The notes under the pieces are model-generated. The model made no database searches, was not told the origin of the DNA, and worked only from the letters and a program-made list of their open reading frames with translations. Below, piece by piece: positions 1 through 37,500 of a DNA stretch of 37,500 nt; within the stretch, counting starts at the first letter, position 1, and each line of letters opens with the position of its first letter. The position numbers were made by a program, and so were the translations under genes. Origin of the DNA: Mesostigma viride (Eukaryota; Streptophyta; Mesostigmatophyceae; Mesostigmatales; Mesostigmataceae); contig RPFO01000091.1 of the NCBI GenBank assembly GCA_009746045.1, positions 42,501 through 80,000 on the forward strand, written 5' to 3'.

Positions 1-715
1 ATGTTGTTTCGTGGCATGTTTCTTTATTGGCATGTTGTTTCGTGGCATGTTTCTTTGTTGGCATGTCTTTCGTGGCATGTTTCTTTATTGGCATGTTGTC
101 TCGTGGCATGTTTCTTTGTTGGCATGTTGTTTCGTGGCATGTTTCTTTATTGGCATGTTGTTATCGTGGCATGTTTCTTTATTGGCATGTTGTTTCGTGG
201 CATGTCTCTTTATTGGCCAGTTGTTTCGTGGCATGTTTCTTTTTTGGCATGTCTTTCGTGGCATGTTTCTTTATTGGCATGTTGTTTCGTGGCATGTTTC
301 TTTATTGGCATGTTGTTTCGTGGCATGTCTCTTTATTGGCCAGTTGTTTCGTGGCATGTTTCTTTGTTGGCATGTCTTTCGTGGCATGTTTCTTTATTGG
401 CCAGTTGTTTCGTGGCATGTTTCTTTATTGGCATGTTGTTTCGTGGCATGTTTCTTTGTTGGCATGTTGTTTCGTGGCTTGTTTCTTTATTGGCATGTTG
501 CTCCGTGGCATGTTTCTTTATTGGCATGTTGTTTCGTGGCATGTCCGTGGTGTGCCGGTCGCCAGTAGTTTCGTGGCATGTTCGTGTTGTGCCGGTTGCC
601 AGTTGTTTCATGGCATGTCCGTGGTGTGCCGGTCGCCAGTAGTTTCGTGGCATGTCCGTGGTGTGCCGGTTGCCAGTTGTTTCCTGGCATGTCCGTGGTG
701 TGCCGGTTGCCACGT
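1..715. repeat. 31-bp minisatellite passing into a 37-bp minisatellite
   Basis: About 17 copies of a 31-bp unit (core gtttcgtggcatgtttcttt) run to about 540. They then change to about 4.6 copies of a 37-bp unit (core ccgtggtgtgccggt, anchors at 541, 578, 615, 652 and 689). Both units share gtttcgtggcatgt, so the 37-mer seems to be an offshoot. The array continues beyond the window's left edge. Confidence 0.95.
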
Positions 716-938
716 AGGGTAGGAGAAGGGGGAAGTGGATCCTGGCCGGTCAACCGCTGGAGTGCAACAACTGGCTGTATAGTTGGCCTGGCTCTCTGCA
801 GAGGGGCTAGGGAGGAAGGGAACAGAAAGCAAGGGTAGATAGGGACGAAGGTAACAGAACAAGGGTAGAGATTTACCAAACAGAGGCGATGCTATAGGTA
901 TGTCGTGTAATGTGGCATTGGTAGACCAACTACTGTGT
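716..938. other. unique spacer, nothing recognised
   Basis: Non-repetitive sequence between two minisatellites. I see no exon with good splice sites, no RNA gene and no transposon end. Confidence 0.6.
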
Positions 939-1332
939 TTGAGGCTGGCGAGTTTGCCAGCATGAGCGCTCTGAGGCTGGCGAGTTTGCCAGCATGAGGG
1001 CTCTGAGGCTGGCGAGTTTGCCAGCATGAGCGCTCTGAGGCTGGCGAGTTTGCCAGCATGAGGGCTCTGAGGCTGGCGAGTTTGCCAGCATAAGCGCTCT
1101 GAGGCTGGCGAGTTTGCCAGCATGAGCGCTCTGAGGCTGGCGAGTTTGCCAGCATGAGCGCTCTGAGGCTGGCGAGTTTGCCAGCATGAGGGCTCTGAGG
1201 CTGGCGAGTTTGCCAGCATGAGCGCTCTGAGGCTGGCGAGTTTGCCAGCATGAGCGCTCTGAGGCTGGCGAGTTTGCCAGCATGAGCGCTCTGAGGCTGG
1301 CGAGTTTGCCAGGATGGGCGCTCTGAGGCTGG
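939..1332. repeat. 32-bp minisatellite with internal dyad
   Basis: About 12 copies of a 32-bp unit (tgaggctggcgagtttgcca plus gcatgagcgctc). Each unit has the inverted repeat CTGGC-6-GCCAG, so each copy can form a small hairpin. Confidence 0.95.
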
Positions 1333-1440
1333 CTCATGGCGGTGCGATGAATTACTGAATGATCTGCGTCACGTGGGTGCCAATACCCCCCATTCCCACG
1401 TGTCGATCTACTTGGTGCGGTGCCCACTTTTTTTTGTACC

Positions 1441-1549
1441 GTTGTGTGTGTGCGTGTGTGTGCGTGTGTGTGTGCGTGTGTATGTGTGTGTGTGTGCGCG
1501 CGTGTGTGTGTGTTTGTGTGTGTGCTTGCGTGCGTGTGTGCGTGTGTCT
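1441..1549. repeat. (GT)n-rich microsatellite
   Basis: GT dinucleotide tract interrupted by GC and TT steps, a Z-DNA-prone sequence upstream of exon 1. Confidence 0.9.
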
Positions 1550-1833
1550 AGAACTCTAATTCTGTCGATAATTTCCTTTCTGCGACATCTGACCCGTCGT
1601 ATATGAGCTTCCCCCTGTATCCGGTTGCACGGTGACTTGTGTGGTGGACGTAGCAGTGCTTGAATGAACTCAATACATACAACAGCAGTGCCTCAATAGC
1701 AGCGCCTCAATAGCAGTGTCTCACTAAACCATATAATGGACTCAGCTGGTCTGTCATATCGTTCACAACCATTGCTATAATTCCGCCCTGGTATTCGTAC
1801 CTGGATTTGTTTGGCCGGCCCGCAACACTGCAG
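1550..1833. other. unique sequence upstream of exon 1, presumed intron
   Basis: AT-richer, non-coding in character. It holds short repeats of 'cagtgcctcaatagcagcgc' type near 1685-1725 and ends in the cag acceptor before exon 1. No promoter element is recognised. Confidence 0.5.
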
Positions 1834-29542
<27,709 letters not shown>

Positions 29543-29553
29543 GTCGGGCTGTC

Positions 29554-29577
29554 AGGGATGGTTGCTGAACCATCCCT
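29554..29577 (+). terminator. 3'UTR stem-loop
   Basis: A perfect 10-bp inverted repeat (AGGGATGGTT / AACCATCCCT) with a 4-base GCTG loop starts 12 bases after the stop codon. It would fold in the mRNA and could mark the 3' UTR or affect processing. No TGTAA poly(A) signal, as used by chlorophytes, is evident in the next 150 bases. Confidence 0.5.
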
Positions 29578-30503
29578 ATCCTAGCAATGTGTAGGATCAG
29601 GCTAGTCCAGTTATTTTCTTAGAGAGCGCTGAAAGTGGGTGTCCACTTATCCTGAGCATGCGAGGCTGTTTTTAGCTAAACCGTCTAGGTCTCAATGAAC
29701 GTTAAGGGGACATGACACCCCAAAAGGGCACTTTTCTGGAAACCATACCTAGGCATGTGATAAAAATCCAGTTATGATGGGGGACCATAAATATGATAAA
29801 AAAAAAATTTTCCAACCACTTGGGGGTGTACTACCCCCCACCATGTGACCGTTATGTGCTAAAAATAGAAAAAGACGCTATTTTTGGCCGATTTTCCCTT
29901 GGACAATGGGCAAACCCATTGTGGCCAAATCATATATTCCCATCTGATTGCAACCCTTGCCATTAATTCCAGCTAGTTTGCAGGTCAGAATAAGCATGTT
30001 TAGACACATTGAAATAGTTTACCCCAAAACACGTATTTTTTGGTGCCTAAAAAAATATATCAAATCATAGACACATGCAATGGGGTCAAATCATATAATC
30101 AAAATTGGCCCAGGGTTGCAATCACACAGCCCCAAAGTTTCAGCTCATTCTGACCACGTTTACTCACATTGAAATATGGTCATGTGCAAAAAAAAAATGA
30201 TCGCTTTTTGTGGTTTGGAGCTCAAACACCACCACAAAGACACCCTTGCCCACCACAAACTGGGCCAAAACAACAGCCATTAGTTTATTTATGATGTTAG
30301 GAAGCTTGCTATGAAATCCCAGGTCATTCTGAGCTAGTATGGCCATGTTACATCATATTATAGCTGCCACGCTGCGTTCCTGGTACAACATGGCATGAGG
30401 GGGCACACATGCATATGACCCACCCAAGCAAGTCCCATCATGTCTTATGATGGCCAAATAATACAAGCACTATCCTGCCACCTTGATAACACACAGGAAG
30501 GCT

Positions 30504-30980
30504 TTAGCCCTCGTCGGAATCGCCGTCCCCCATGCAGTTGGGGCAATACCAGGCACCCACCGGCATGGTTTTCTTTGTCAGGCCAAGGCAGAGCATGTGG
30601 GCACCATGCTCTTCCCCGCCTGCACCTGCCTCACACAGCAGGAAGGGGTTGTGATTCTTGTCCTCGCGCCCCAAGCATCTAATGCACCGGGCATCCATAT
30701 TACATCTTGTTATAGCTGCCAGCCTGCATGCTTGGTGCACCATGACATGAGGCAATACCATGAGCACATTCCTAAGCTTGCCCCCTGCAAATGGGGCAGA
30801 ACCACGAAAAACAAATGCTAGATGCTTGAAGAAAACAACCACCAACTCTTTAACCATTATGAGCAGGTATGACCGCTTGCGGGAATCACTCATAGCCAAC
30901 ACCATGTCATGACGCTTATGGATAAAAGGTGCATCCTTCATAGCCATAACGACCTGATCCCTGTCATCTAGGAAGTACAA
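30504..30980 (-). CDS. PHD-finger protein fragment carried by the TTAA element
   Basis: The C-terminal part of this 158-residue ORF reads RCIRCLGRED, FLLCE, AHMLCLGLTKKTMPVGAWYC PNC. It follows C-x2-C ... C ... H-x2-C ... WYCPxC, a PHD zinc finger. The usual fourth ligand (C-x2-C in 'LLCDxC') is not Cys here; a His in GGEEH may replace it. An acidic DGDSDEG tail precedes the stop. PHD fingers bind histone H3 tails, so a chromatin-targeting role in transposition is conceivable (inference). The upstream part is unrecognised and the ORF may be the last exon of a longer gene. Confidence 0.6.
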   Translation of the reverse strand: MYFLDDRDQVVMAMKDAPFIHKRHDMVLAMSDSRKRSYLLIMVKELVVVFFKHLAFVFRGSAPFAGGKLRNVLMVLPHVMVHQACRLAAITRCNMDARCIRCLGREDKNHNPFLLCEAGAGGEEHGAHMLCLGLTKKTMPVGAWYCPNCMGDGDSDEG

Positions 30981-31276
30981 GCCATGTTTAATGGAGGCTA
31001 AACAGGTGGGGATGTGATAAGTAACTCACATATTTTCACCTTCCATACAAGAACCTTGTTTTCCAGCAGGCTGAAGAGCCATGACAGGCGTTTATGAGCT
31101 CGCCAGCTCCTTGCAACGGTGATGCCGCTCCCAGGCAGCTAGGGTCCTTGACTACGCAATATAGAATGTCTACCGTGTGAAAACCTCCATACAGGAAGCG
31201 TAGCAAAGCCAGATAACTGCCCGATCAATTCTGGGTAGCTTTAGGAAGCATGGCATACGCAGCGTAAGGAAAACCA

Positions 31277-31747
31277 TTGAAAGCTGCGGAAAATCTGATA
31301 GCACAACTGCAACAAGTGGAGAACAAAATAGCAAGAAGAACCCAGAAACGGCGCCAAAAGTTTCATGCCAGGTTCACTAAGAGCGCAAACAGACTGGGCG
31401 GTGACATGCGGCAAATCAACGTACCACGGCCGGCATTATTTCCTACCCAGGCGCGCAAGAAAAGCCAGCCAGCCATGGATGGATTAACCGCGGATCGCGC
31501 AGGCCTGAACGAAATCATTTTAGAAATGACAGGAAATGGCCGCAGATCGAAGACGCTTAGGTTATTTTCATGGTGTCCGTTACTAAACGGCTCTTACTGC
31601 ATCAATACAACCCACGAATATCGAGTTCTACCGTCGCAGGCACGCATGCTAGATTATTCATCGCGGCCAAATTGTTGGATGAGACCCCCGTGCAAATCTG
31701 TACCAACAAAGGCAGCGAATTTGCAAATAGTGCAGATCTGGCTATGA
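31277..31747 (+). other. unrecognised ORF in the TTAA element
   Basis: An open frame of 156 residues starting KAAENLIAQLQQVENKIARR, a basic, possibly coiled-coil start. The rest shows no known domain. It could be a remnant of the element's protein or chance. Confidence 0.25.
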
Positions 31748-31905
31748 AACATCATAATAGAACATCACTTTTAACCATCGGCTTAATTTTTCGGCCTGTC
31801 GCCCGCCGGATTAGCCATATTTTAACGGAACGCACGTCGCCATGGCCACCTCCGCACGGTGCGCGCACTGTGCACCACAATTTCACGGTCCGTCGGTACC
31901 GTCCC

Positions 31906-31929
31906 GACTTTTTTGGCGCCAAAAAAGTC
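31906..31929. other. 24-bp perfect palindrome near the right end of the TTAA element
   Basis: Gac-T6-ggcgcc-A6-gtc, a perfect self-complementary sequence just two bases inside the right terminal repeat. The left end lacks it. Confidence 0.9.
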
Positions 31930-32995
31930 CCGGGTGTCATGTCCCCTTAATTAGCCAGCCATAATTTTTAATGTCCACAGCTACACATATCCACCTCCAT
32001 TCGTTTCCATCATCCTGAACGACTCCACAAGCGCGGATAAGATAACAGCAGGCTCGAGCTACGGCCATGGTCCGGGTTCTTCCCGTTCTGGCCTATAGCT
32101 GGTTGCACGTCGATCTCTTTGATGCTTTACTTTTTAGTAAAGGAACCTAGTCACCCCCTATACACAGCGAGGAGGCAGGGCGCCCTAGGTATATAGCTTT
32201 TCTTGCTAGCTGCCTCAAATGGCAGTGGACTCTCTAGCGTTGCATCATGGTGCAGGCCCAACCGTGGGTGCAACACTACAAGTAAGTAAGTAAGTACTTG
32301 CGTGTCATGCGCAAAGGCATGCCACGGAATACTATGCTAATCTCATTAGAAAAAATAATTACACAAAAGTTTAAACAAATATATCGTCTGCATCGTTCCC
32401 CAACCACCCGCACTAGATGGGGATGTAATCCTCATCCGAGCAACACTGCAAGAAGTAGCAAAAGCAGAGCGGTGCAGTAAGACTGCCCCGGCCATCGTCC
32501 AGGGGCCACAGACAGGTTGGGATCTGATTCATGCATGCAGACGGGTGCCTGTTTGAGAGAATATGCATTTAATTTTTAGCTAAACCGTCTATAGGTCTCG
32601 ATGGACGCTAGCCAGCCATAATCGGCAAATGTCCACGGCAACACATATCCACCCCCATCGAATATCACTTGTGCTCCTGGGCAGAGCTTGTGTAGCTTAC
32701 ACTCTACCCTTGCAAGAAGTAGCCCATAATTTATTAAAAGTCCCACATATGCCCCTTCTCAGGGATATGTGCTACATGTACTTCGATCCAACGGAGATAT
32801 CAAGGAGACAACCAGCGCAGGCCAGAAATCGGGAGAATCCGGACCATGGTAGCTCGAGCCTGCCGTTATCTTGTCCGCGTGTTCGAGTCGTTCAGGATGA
32901 TGAAGATGAATGGTGATGGAAATGTGTATCCTTGTGCATTGAAATTATGGCTGGCTTACGTGTAGAGCGACTAGATGACCTAGACAACGGAGATA

Positions 32996-33132
32996 TGTTT
33001 CAATTAATTAATTAAATAATTTACTTAATTAATTATTTATTAATTAATTAAATAATTTACTTAATTAATTATTTATTTATTAATTAAATAATTTACTTAA
33101 TTAATTATTTATTAATTAATTATTAATTAAGA
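32996..33132. repeat. AT-rich TTAATTAA/AAATAATTTAC repeat
   Basis: Three tandem copies of roughly 40 bases made of ttaattaattatttattaat and aaataatttac. Highly self-complementary, adjoining the right end of the foldback element. Confidence 0.9.
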
Positions 33133-34240
33133 AATAAGCATGCAACTGCGTCAGTCGGTTAGTAAAACAACAACAGGCCGCAGGACAGGTCATCATGGAT
33201 ATGCTCGTGGCCTCGGTGCCCGGGCAGGAGGTATCACGTAGACATTTGGCCCCCAAAGGTACGGTACAAGGTCGCTTTGGGAATCGATTCAGCCGAAGCC
33301 GTACAGTTCGCCAACAATGCTAATGACCTGATCATGTTGGGACTGCCAAAAGTAATTGGGGGGGAGGGGGGGGGGGGGAAGGGAGGAAATTAAGTTGACC
33401 TACCTTAGGACTGCAAGAAGGAGGCATTACGTAATCTATTGATTGGCACTTTGTTGCCTGAGACACTTGAGGATAACCACAACATTCATGAGGAGGGGAA
33501 TGGTAGAGGAGCAGCTAAATGTTCCTATTGGACCTTCTACAGACAAGCATGGCCAAGGGCATTGTGAGCTGTAATGGCAGAACTGGCCAAGTGCATGGCC
33601 CATTGGGTAAGATGACTGCTCACGCACGTTGGCTGAGATGTCAACGTATTCAGGCCGATTTTGCTGCCGTCTGAAAACACGTTTGCTTCAAGACAATAGT
33701 CGGTTCTGGGAATACATGTAAGTAAAGGCGGAACTTGGGCCGTGCCTCTGATGCTACCACATGATACCACAGCAAACTTATATTAACGTAAACCCAAGCA
33801 GCCCAAGATGGAAGTCCTATGTGGATGGAAAACAAGGAGAAATGGATATGCCAGTAGGTAAAGGTAGGGGTGAGGTTCAACCTTTTTGCCGGGGAAAAAA
33901 ATCATACACTGCCATTCTTTGCATCCAGCGATTTGTAGCAGACACGACAAATACACCAGTAAAATACTGCCACTGCATTTACCTGCAGAATGGAGGCATG
34001 CTTGCCCCGGATACTGACCTTGGTTGTCGGTGGCTGTCTCGTATTTCACCTCACATCACGGACTTGACAACACGTGACTCACATCACTGAATGGGACGTT
34101 AATTTTTGTCGCCGGTGGGGCCAGTTCGTTGCACATGTTGCGTTGATGATTAAGAGCGTTGATGATTCAGAGCCTTGATTATTCAGAGCCCACACCAGTA
34201 TGGTTGTCGATTTTGAGCCTCGACCTTCAACCCATGCAAA
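33133..34240. other. unique region, no gene supported
   Basis: Short ORFs on both strands lack recognisable domains and consistent codon bias. A G-rich run lies at 33357-33384. A gttgatgattaagagc-type repeat occurs at 34140-34195. Confidence 0.5.
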
Positions 34241-34249
34241 TTCCGCGAA

Positions 34250-35505
34250 TTACAATCAGTATAATTATAATTATAATACAGGCACGCCACCAGCCAAGGG
34301 GAATTCTTGGAACAGCGTTCCCTGCCTAGGCCTATCTCATCAAAAGACAACGACAGGCGAGCCTACCTACCCCGACATACTGTAGTCGCACTTTTCGATT
34401 GACGCTTCCCGTGAAAAACGCTGTCGTTAGCCCTCGCGCCCGGTGACAACTTCTACACCGCCCTGCGTAATTAGCTTAGGCCACTAAAGAATGCGTCACT
34501 TTATGGCGAATCCAATCTAGGAATACTGAATAGCTAATCGCGAACCCACGTCTGTAGACCAATTTTGTCAGGCGGTCAGTTTATTGTTTATTCCCACGCC
34601 CGAGTTTACAGTTGTATCACCCATCACCCATCACGCGACTGCACGAGTGGCACGTCCGCAGGACGTATCCGCTATACGCTGGTCTAGAATAGAGCCGATG
34701 GCCATATAGGTACTCCATATACTCCAGTCTACCCCAGACACCCAAGTCAAGCCAGTGGTGACAGCAGTCGCCAGTCGCCCCGGGGTGTTGTACCAGGCAC
34801 CGACGAGAACGATTTTCGGATCGAGAATTGCCGAGTTGTCAATTATTGTCATGCTGGCACTTGGCATGGATAAACCTAATCATAGTCACAATTCTGTCGT
34901 TTTTAGCCCTGTAGCCTTGTTATCCTACATAAGGTAAGGTTATCAAGACACTTAGCATGTCCGATTTCGCACTCACTGTCGGCTGCCGATCTCACCTCCG
35001 CGGTTGCCGATCTCACCTCCGTGATTATAATTTCTTATTAACAGGCTAATGCAACCCCCTTGCCCATAAGACAACGATTTCGCCTGTAACCGAGTAGCAA
35101 ATGCCAAGTGGCCAGCAGCTCGAGGGACTCTCTCCTGCACGCTGGCGAAAACCTTATAAATCGACACGGGGAAGTTTTTAAATATCCACTGTAGTCTTTT
35201 GTCTCCGATTCTGTGAAGTTGGCCTGAAGGTGCCTTAGGTCCCAACCTCGAAAACCTTCGATGGCAGCCAAGGCCCAAGCTGCAGTGGGCGGGGCCGGGG
35301 TAATGCTTTACTTTCCTGGAGAACAAGAAGGCAAACGACAAGTTGTTTTCACGGGAAGCACTGGGAAACTGTGACACGGTAAGTAGGCGTGCCGTAGTGG
35401 TCTTTTGATGAGATTGGCCTAGGCAGGGAATGCTGTTTAGGGAATTCGCTTGCGGTTACCTGGCTTTGCACTAGGCCCATACTGTTTGTAATCTGGATGG
35501 TATTT
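34250..35505. mobile_element. second inverted-repeat (foldback) element
   Basis: The left arm, about 34250-34425, and the right arm, about 35335-35505, are imperfect inverted copies. Shared strings include attacaa.cagtat, ttccctgcctaggcc, atctcatcaaaagac and cttcccgtgaaaa. The interior has a 22-bp direct repeat (gccgatctcacctccg, about 34982-35020) and only short unrecognised ORFs. Confidence 0.72.
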
Positions 35506-36328
35506 AGAAGAAGGTACACGTTCAACATAGATAGATCAGAATAGATAGATATGAGTAAAAGGTTTGTACAAAAAAACATTGCGGCGCAACATTCCATCAG
35601 TTTTTTTCTTTTTTAATATCATCATGTAACAGTAATGTAAAGTCAAGTGATGTAACTAAAATATGTGACATTCAAAGACAACAAAGGTCATTATCCAACG
35701 GCAAGCATGCCTGCATGAGCAGTGTTTTAGTTGTGTTTGTTGAATCCTGCCAGAAAGTGTTGGCAGCAGAAATGTGTGTCATTCTTGTTTGAGAGAAGGT
35801 TGCACCCCCATGTTATCCGCTGCCATGTCCATTTCTCATAATTTTTTCCGGTCATTTGCTTTGGGACAGTACGATTTGCTTGGGACAAAATGATAAAGCT
35901 GCTGCGGTATCATGTGGTAGAAAAGCAGGCACAGCCAACCCCCGGTGTTTATTTATTCTCAGAACTGGTTATTCATTTGAACGAATCTTAAGAAAGCACC
36001 ATAGCCAATTCGTATGTTTTACTACGTTGGCCGCCATCTAATATCAGCCATTTTACACAGCTGCTCATGCACTTGGGCTCTCTAGCCGCAGCTCACAGTC
36101 TTGGTCGTAGCTGACTGTGGAAATTGCTGTAGGAATGGAAAGGTGCCGTGCTAATGTGCCCCCCGTGTGTGCCCATGTCTCCCTGCGTGACCATTAACGT
36201 GCTAGGTACATACTTAAAACACGTTTTTTTTAAAAAAAATGACGTACTCCATATAACCACAACTGTCAATCCCAATGCAGCTTAGTATTAGTCCTTCATT
36301 TTTTTGTTGAGTTTGCTGGCAGTCTCAA
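35506..36328. other. unique AT-rich region, nothing recognised
   Basis: No ORF above about 60 residues, no RNA gene or transposon terminus seen. Confidence 0.6.
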
Positions 36329-37500
36329 AAGTCCCTCCCTCCCTCCCTCCCTCCCTCCCTCCCTCCCTCCCTCCCTCCTCCCTCCCTCCCTCCCCTCCCT
36401 CCCTCCTCCCTCCCTCCCTCCCTCCTCCCTCCCTCCTCCCTCCTCCTCCCTCCCTCCCTCCTCCCTCCCTCCCTCCTCCCTCCCTCCCTCCTCCCTCCCT
36501 CCCTCCCTCCTTCCCTCCTCCCTCCTCCCTCCCTCCCTCCCTCCCTCCCCCGCTCCCGCTCCCTCTCGCTCTCCCTCTCGCTCTCCCTCTTCCTCTCCCT
36601 CTCCCTCTCCCTCTCCCTCTCCCTCTCCCTCTCCCTCCTCTCCTCTCCCTCTCCCTCTCCCTCTCCTCTCCCTCTCCCTCTCCCTCTCCCTCTCCCTCTC
36701 CCTCTCCCTCTCCCTCTCCCTCTCCCTCTCCCTCTCCCTCTCCTCTCCCTCTCCCTCTCCCTCTCCCTCTCCCTCTCCCTCTCCCTCTCCCTCTCCCTCT
36801 CCCTCTCCCTCTCCCTCTCCCTCTCCCTCTCCCTCTCCCTCTCCCTCTCTCCTCTCCCTCTCCCTCCCCTCTCCTCTCCTCTCCTCTCCCTCTCCCTCTC
36901 CCTCTCCTCTCCCTCTCCCTCTCCTCTCCCTCTCCCTCTCCCTCTCCTCTCCCTCTCCCTCTCCCTCTCCCTCTCCCTCTCCCTCTCCCTCTCCTCTCCC
37001 TCTCCTCTCCCTCTCCCTCTCCCTCTCCCTCTCCTCTCCTCTCCCTCTCCCTCTCCCTCTCCCTCTCCTCTCCCTCTCCCTCTCCCTCTCCCTCTCCTCT
37101 CCCTCTCCCTCTCCCTCTCCCTCTCCCTCTCCCTCTCCCTCTCCCTCTCCCTCTCCCTCTCCTCTCCCTCTCCCTCTCCCTCTCCTCTCCCTCTCCCTCT
37201 CCCTCTCCCTCTCCCTCTCCCTCTCCCTCTCCCTCTCCCTCTCCCTCTCCCTCTCCCTCTCCCTCTCCCTCTCCCTCTCCCTCTCCCTCTCCCTCTCCCT
37301 CTCCCTCTCCCTCTCCCTCTCCTCTCCTCTCCCTCTCCTCTCCTCTCCCTCTCCCTCTCCCTCTCCCTCTCCCTCTCCCTCTCCCTCTCCCTCTCCCTCT
37401 CCCTCTCCCTCTCTCCCTCCCTCCCCTCCCCTCCCTCCCCCTCCCCCCCCCCTCCCCCTCCCCTCCCCTCCCTCCCCCTCCCCCCCCCCCCGCCCCGCCC
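36329..37500. repeat. CCCT then CCCTCT satellite, C-rich end
   Basis: (ccct)n to about 36545, then (ccctct)n with frequent 5-base cctct slips to about 37410, then C-rich sequence reaching ccccgcccc at the window end. Pure polypyrimidine strand over 1.1 kb. It continues beyond the window. Confidence 0.97.

Larger units (their letters stand above)
29706..31946. mobile_element. 2.24-kb TTAA-flanked DNA transposon (piggyBac/Kolobok-like ends)
   Basis: Perfect 15-bp terminal inverted repeats ggggacatgacaccc (29706-29720) and gggtgtcatgtcccc (31932-31946) are each bordered by TTAA (29702-29705, 31947-31950), the expected target duplication. GG-starting termini fit Kolobok better than the CCY start of piggyBac, from memory. 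No transposase core is recognised, so it is probably non-autonomous or degraded. Roughly 140-bp units in the left third (about 29925-30360) are imperfect tandem copies around gaccaaatcatat, cattctgac and acattgaaata strings. Confidence 0.85.
29675..32995. mobile_element. foldback element with ~150-bp imperfect inverted arms, interrupted by a TTAA element
   Basis: The left arm (29679-29701 continued at 31951-32095) and the right arm (about 32828-32991) are imperfect inverted copies. They share agccagccataattt, cacatntccacc, catcctgaacgactc, gataac(a/g)gcaggctcga and catggtccgg. The interior (32096-32560) has no convincing ORF but contains a ctttactttttagtaaag dyad. An extra direct copy of the left arm's outer part lies at 32574-32680. 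Outer ends are approximate. Confidence 0.75.

Noticed and set aside
32629-32916. 95-residue ORF
   Set aside because: It lies across an arm of the foldback element and the internal repeat. It shows no domain and no codon bias like the real exons.
33436-34090. Several 60-110-residue ORFs on both strands
   Set aside because: No recognisable motif, no shared splice frame and AT-rich codon use unlike the host gene.

Overview
The window is eukaryotic nuclear DNA: GC-rich exons with strong codon bias, separated by large GT-AG introns, in a setting dominated by tandem repeats. Gene architecture and protein content suggest a repeat-rich protist, most likely a green microalga (a prasinophyte such as Cymbomonas would fit). 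That guess rests on general impression only.

Bases 1-29542 hold the 3' part of one plus-strand gene. I could chain 17 exons from 1834 to a stop codon at 29542. All 16 internal joins keep reading phase, and the summed length is 4182 bases (1393 codons plus stop). The product looks like a TRP-like polytopic membrane protein. It has an extracellular part with two Ig-like domains resembling the bacterial Big_12 type, then about eight membrane segments, an acidic/Asn-Asp-rich loop and a basic, Ser/Thr-rich C-terminal tail of about 350 residues. The true start lies left of the window.

The introns are packed with micro- and minisatellites: a 36-bp unit x36, an 18-bp unit x about 290 in a 7.5-kb intron, a 42-bp unit, a GC pentamer array, a 32-bp pyrimidine array, a 35-bp unit x about 27, and several tetranucleotide arrays. 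The most unusual feature is that many introns carry copies of their own exon-intron junction. Extra copies of the 5' splice site with the exon tail lie just downstream of the real donor, and extra copies of the 3' splice site with the exon head lie upstream of the real acceptor. I see this at ten or more junctions. It looks like junction-anchored duplication driving intron growth, with a supply of cryptic splice sites.

Bases 29543-33000 hold nested mobile elements. A 2.24-kb TTAA-flanked element with 15-bp terminal inverted repeats and a minus-strand PHD-finger ORF sits inside the left arm of an older foldback element. A second, uninterrupted partial copy of the target lies at about 32574. 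Another inverted-repeat element spans about 34.25-35.51 kb, and a 297-bp MITE-like element sits in intron 13. The window ends in more than 1.1 kb of CCCT/CCCTCT satellite. No other host gene is convincingly supported in 29.5-37.5 kb.
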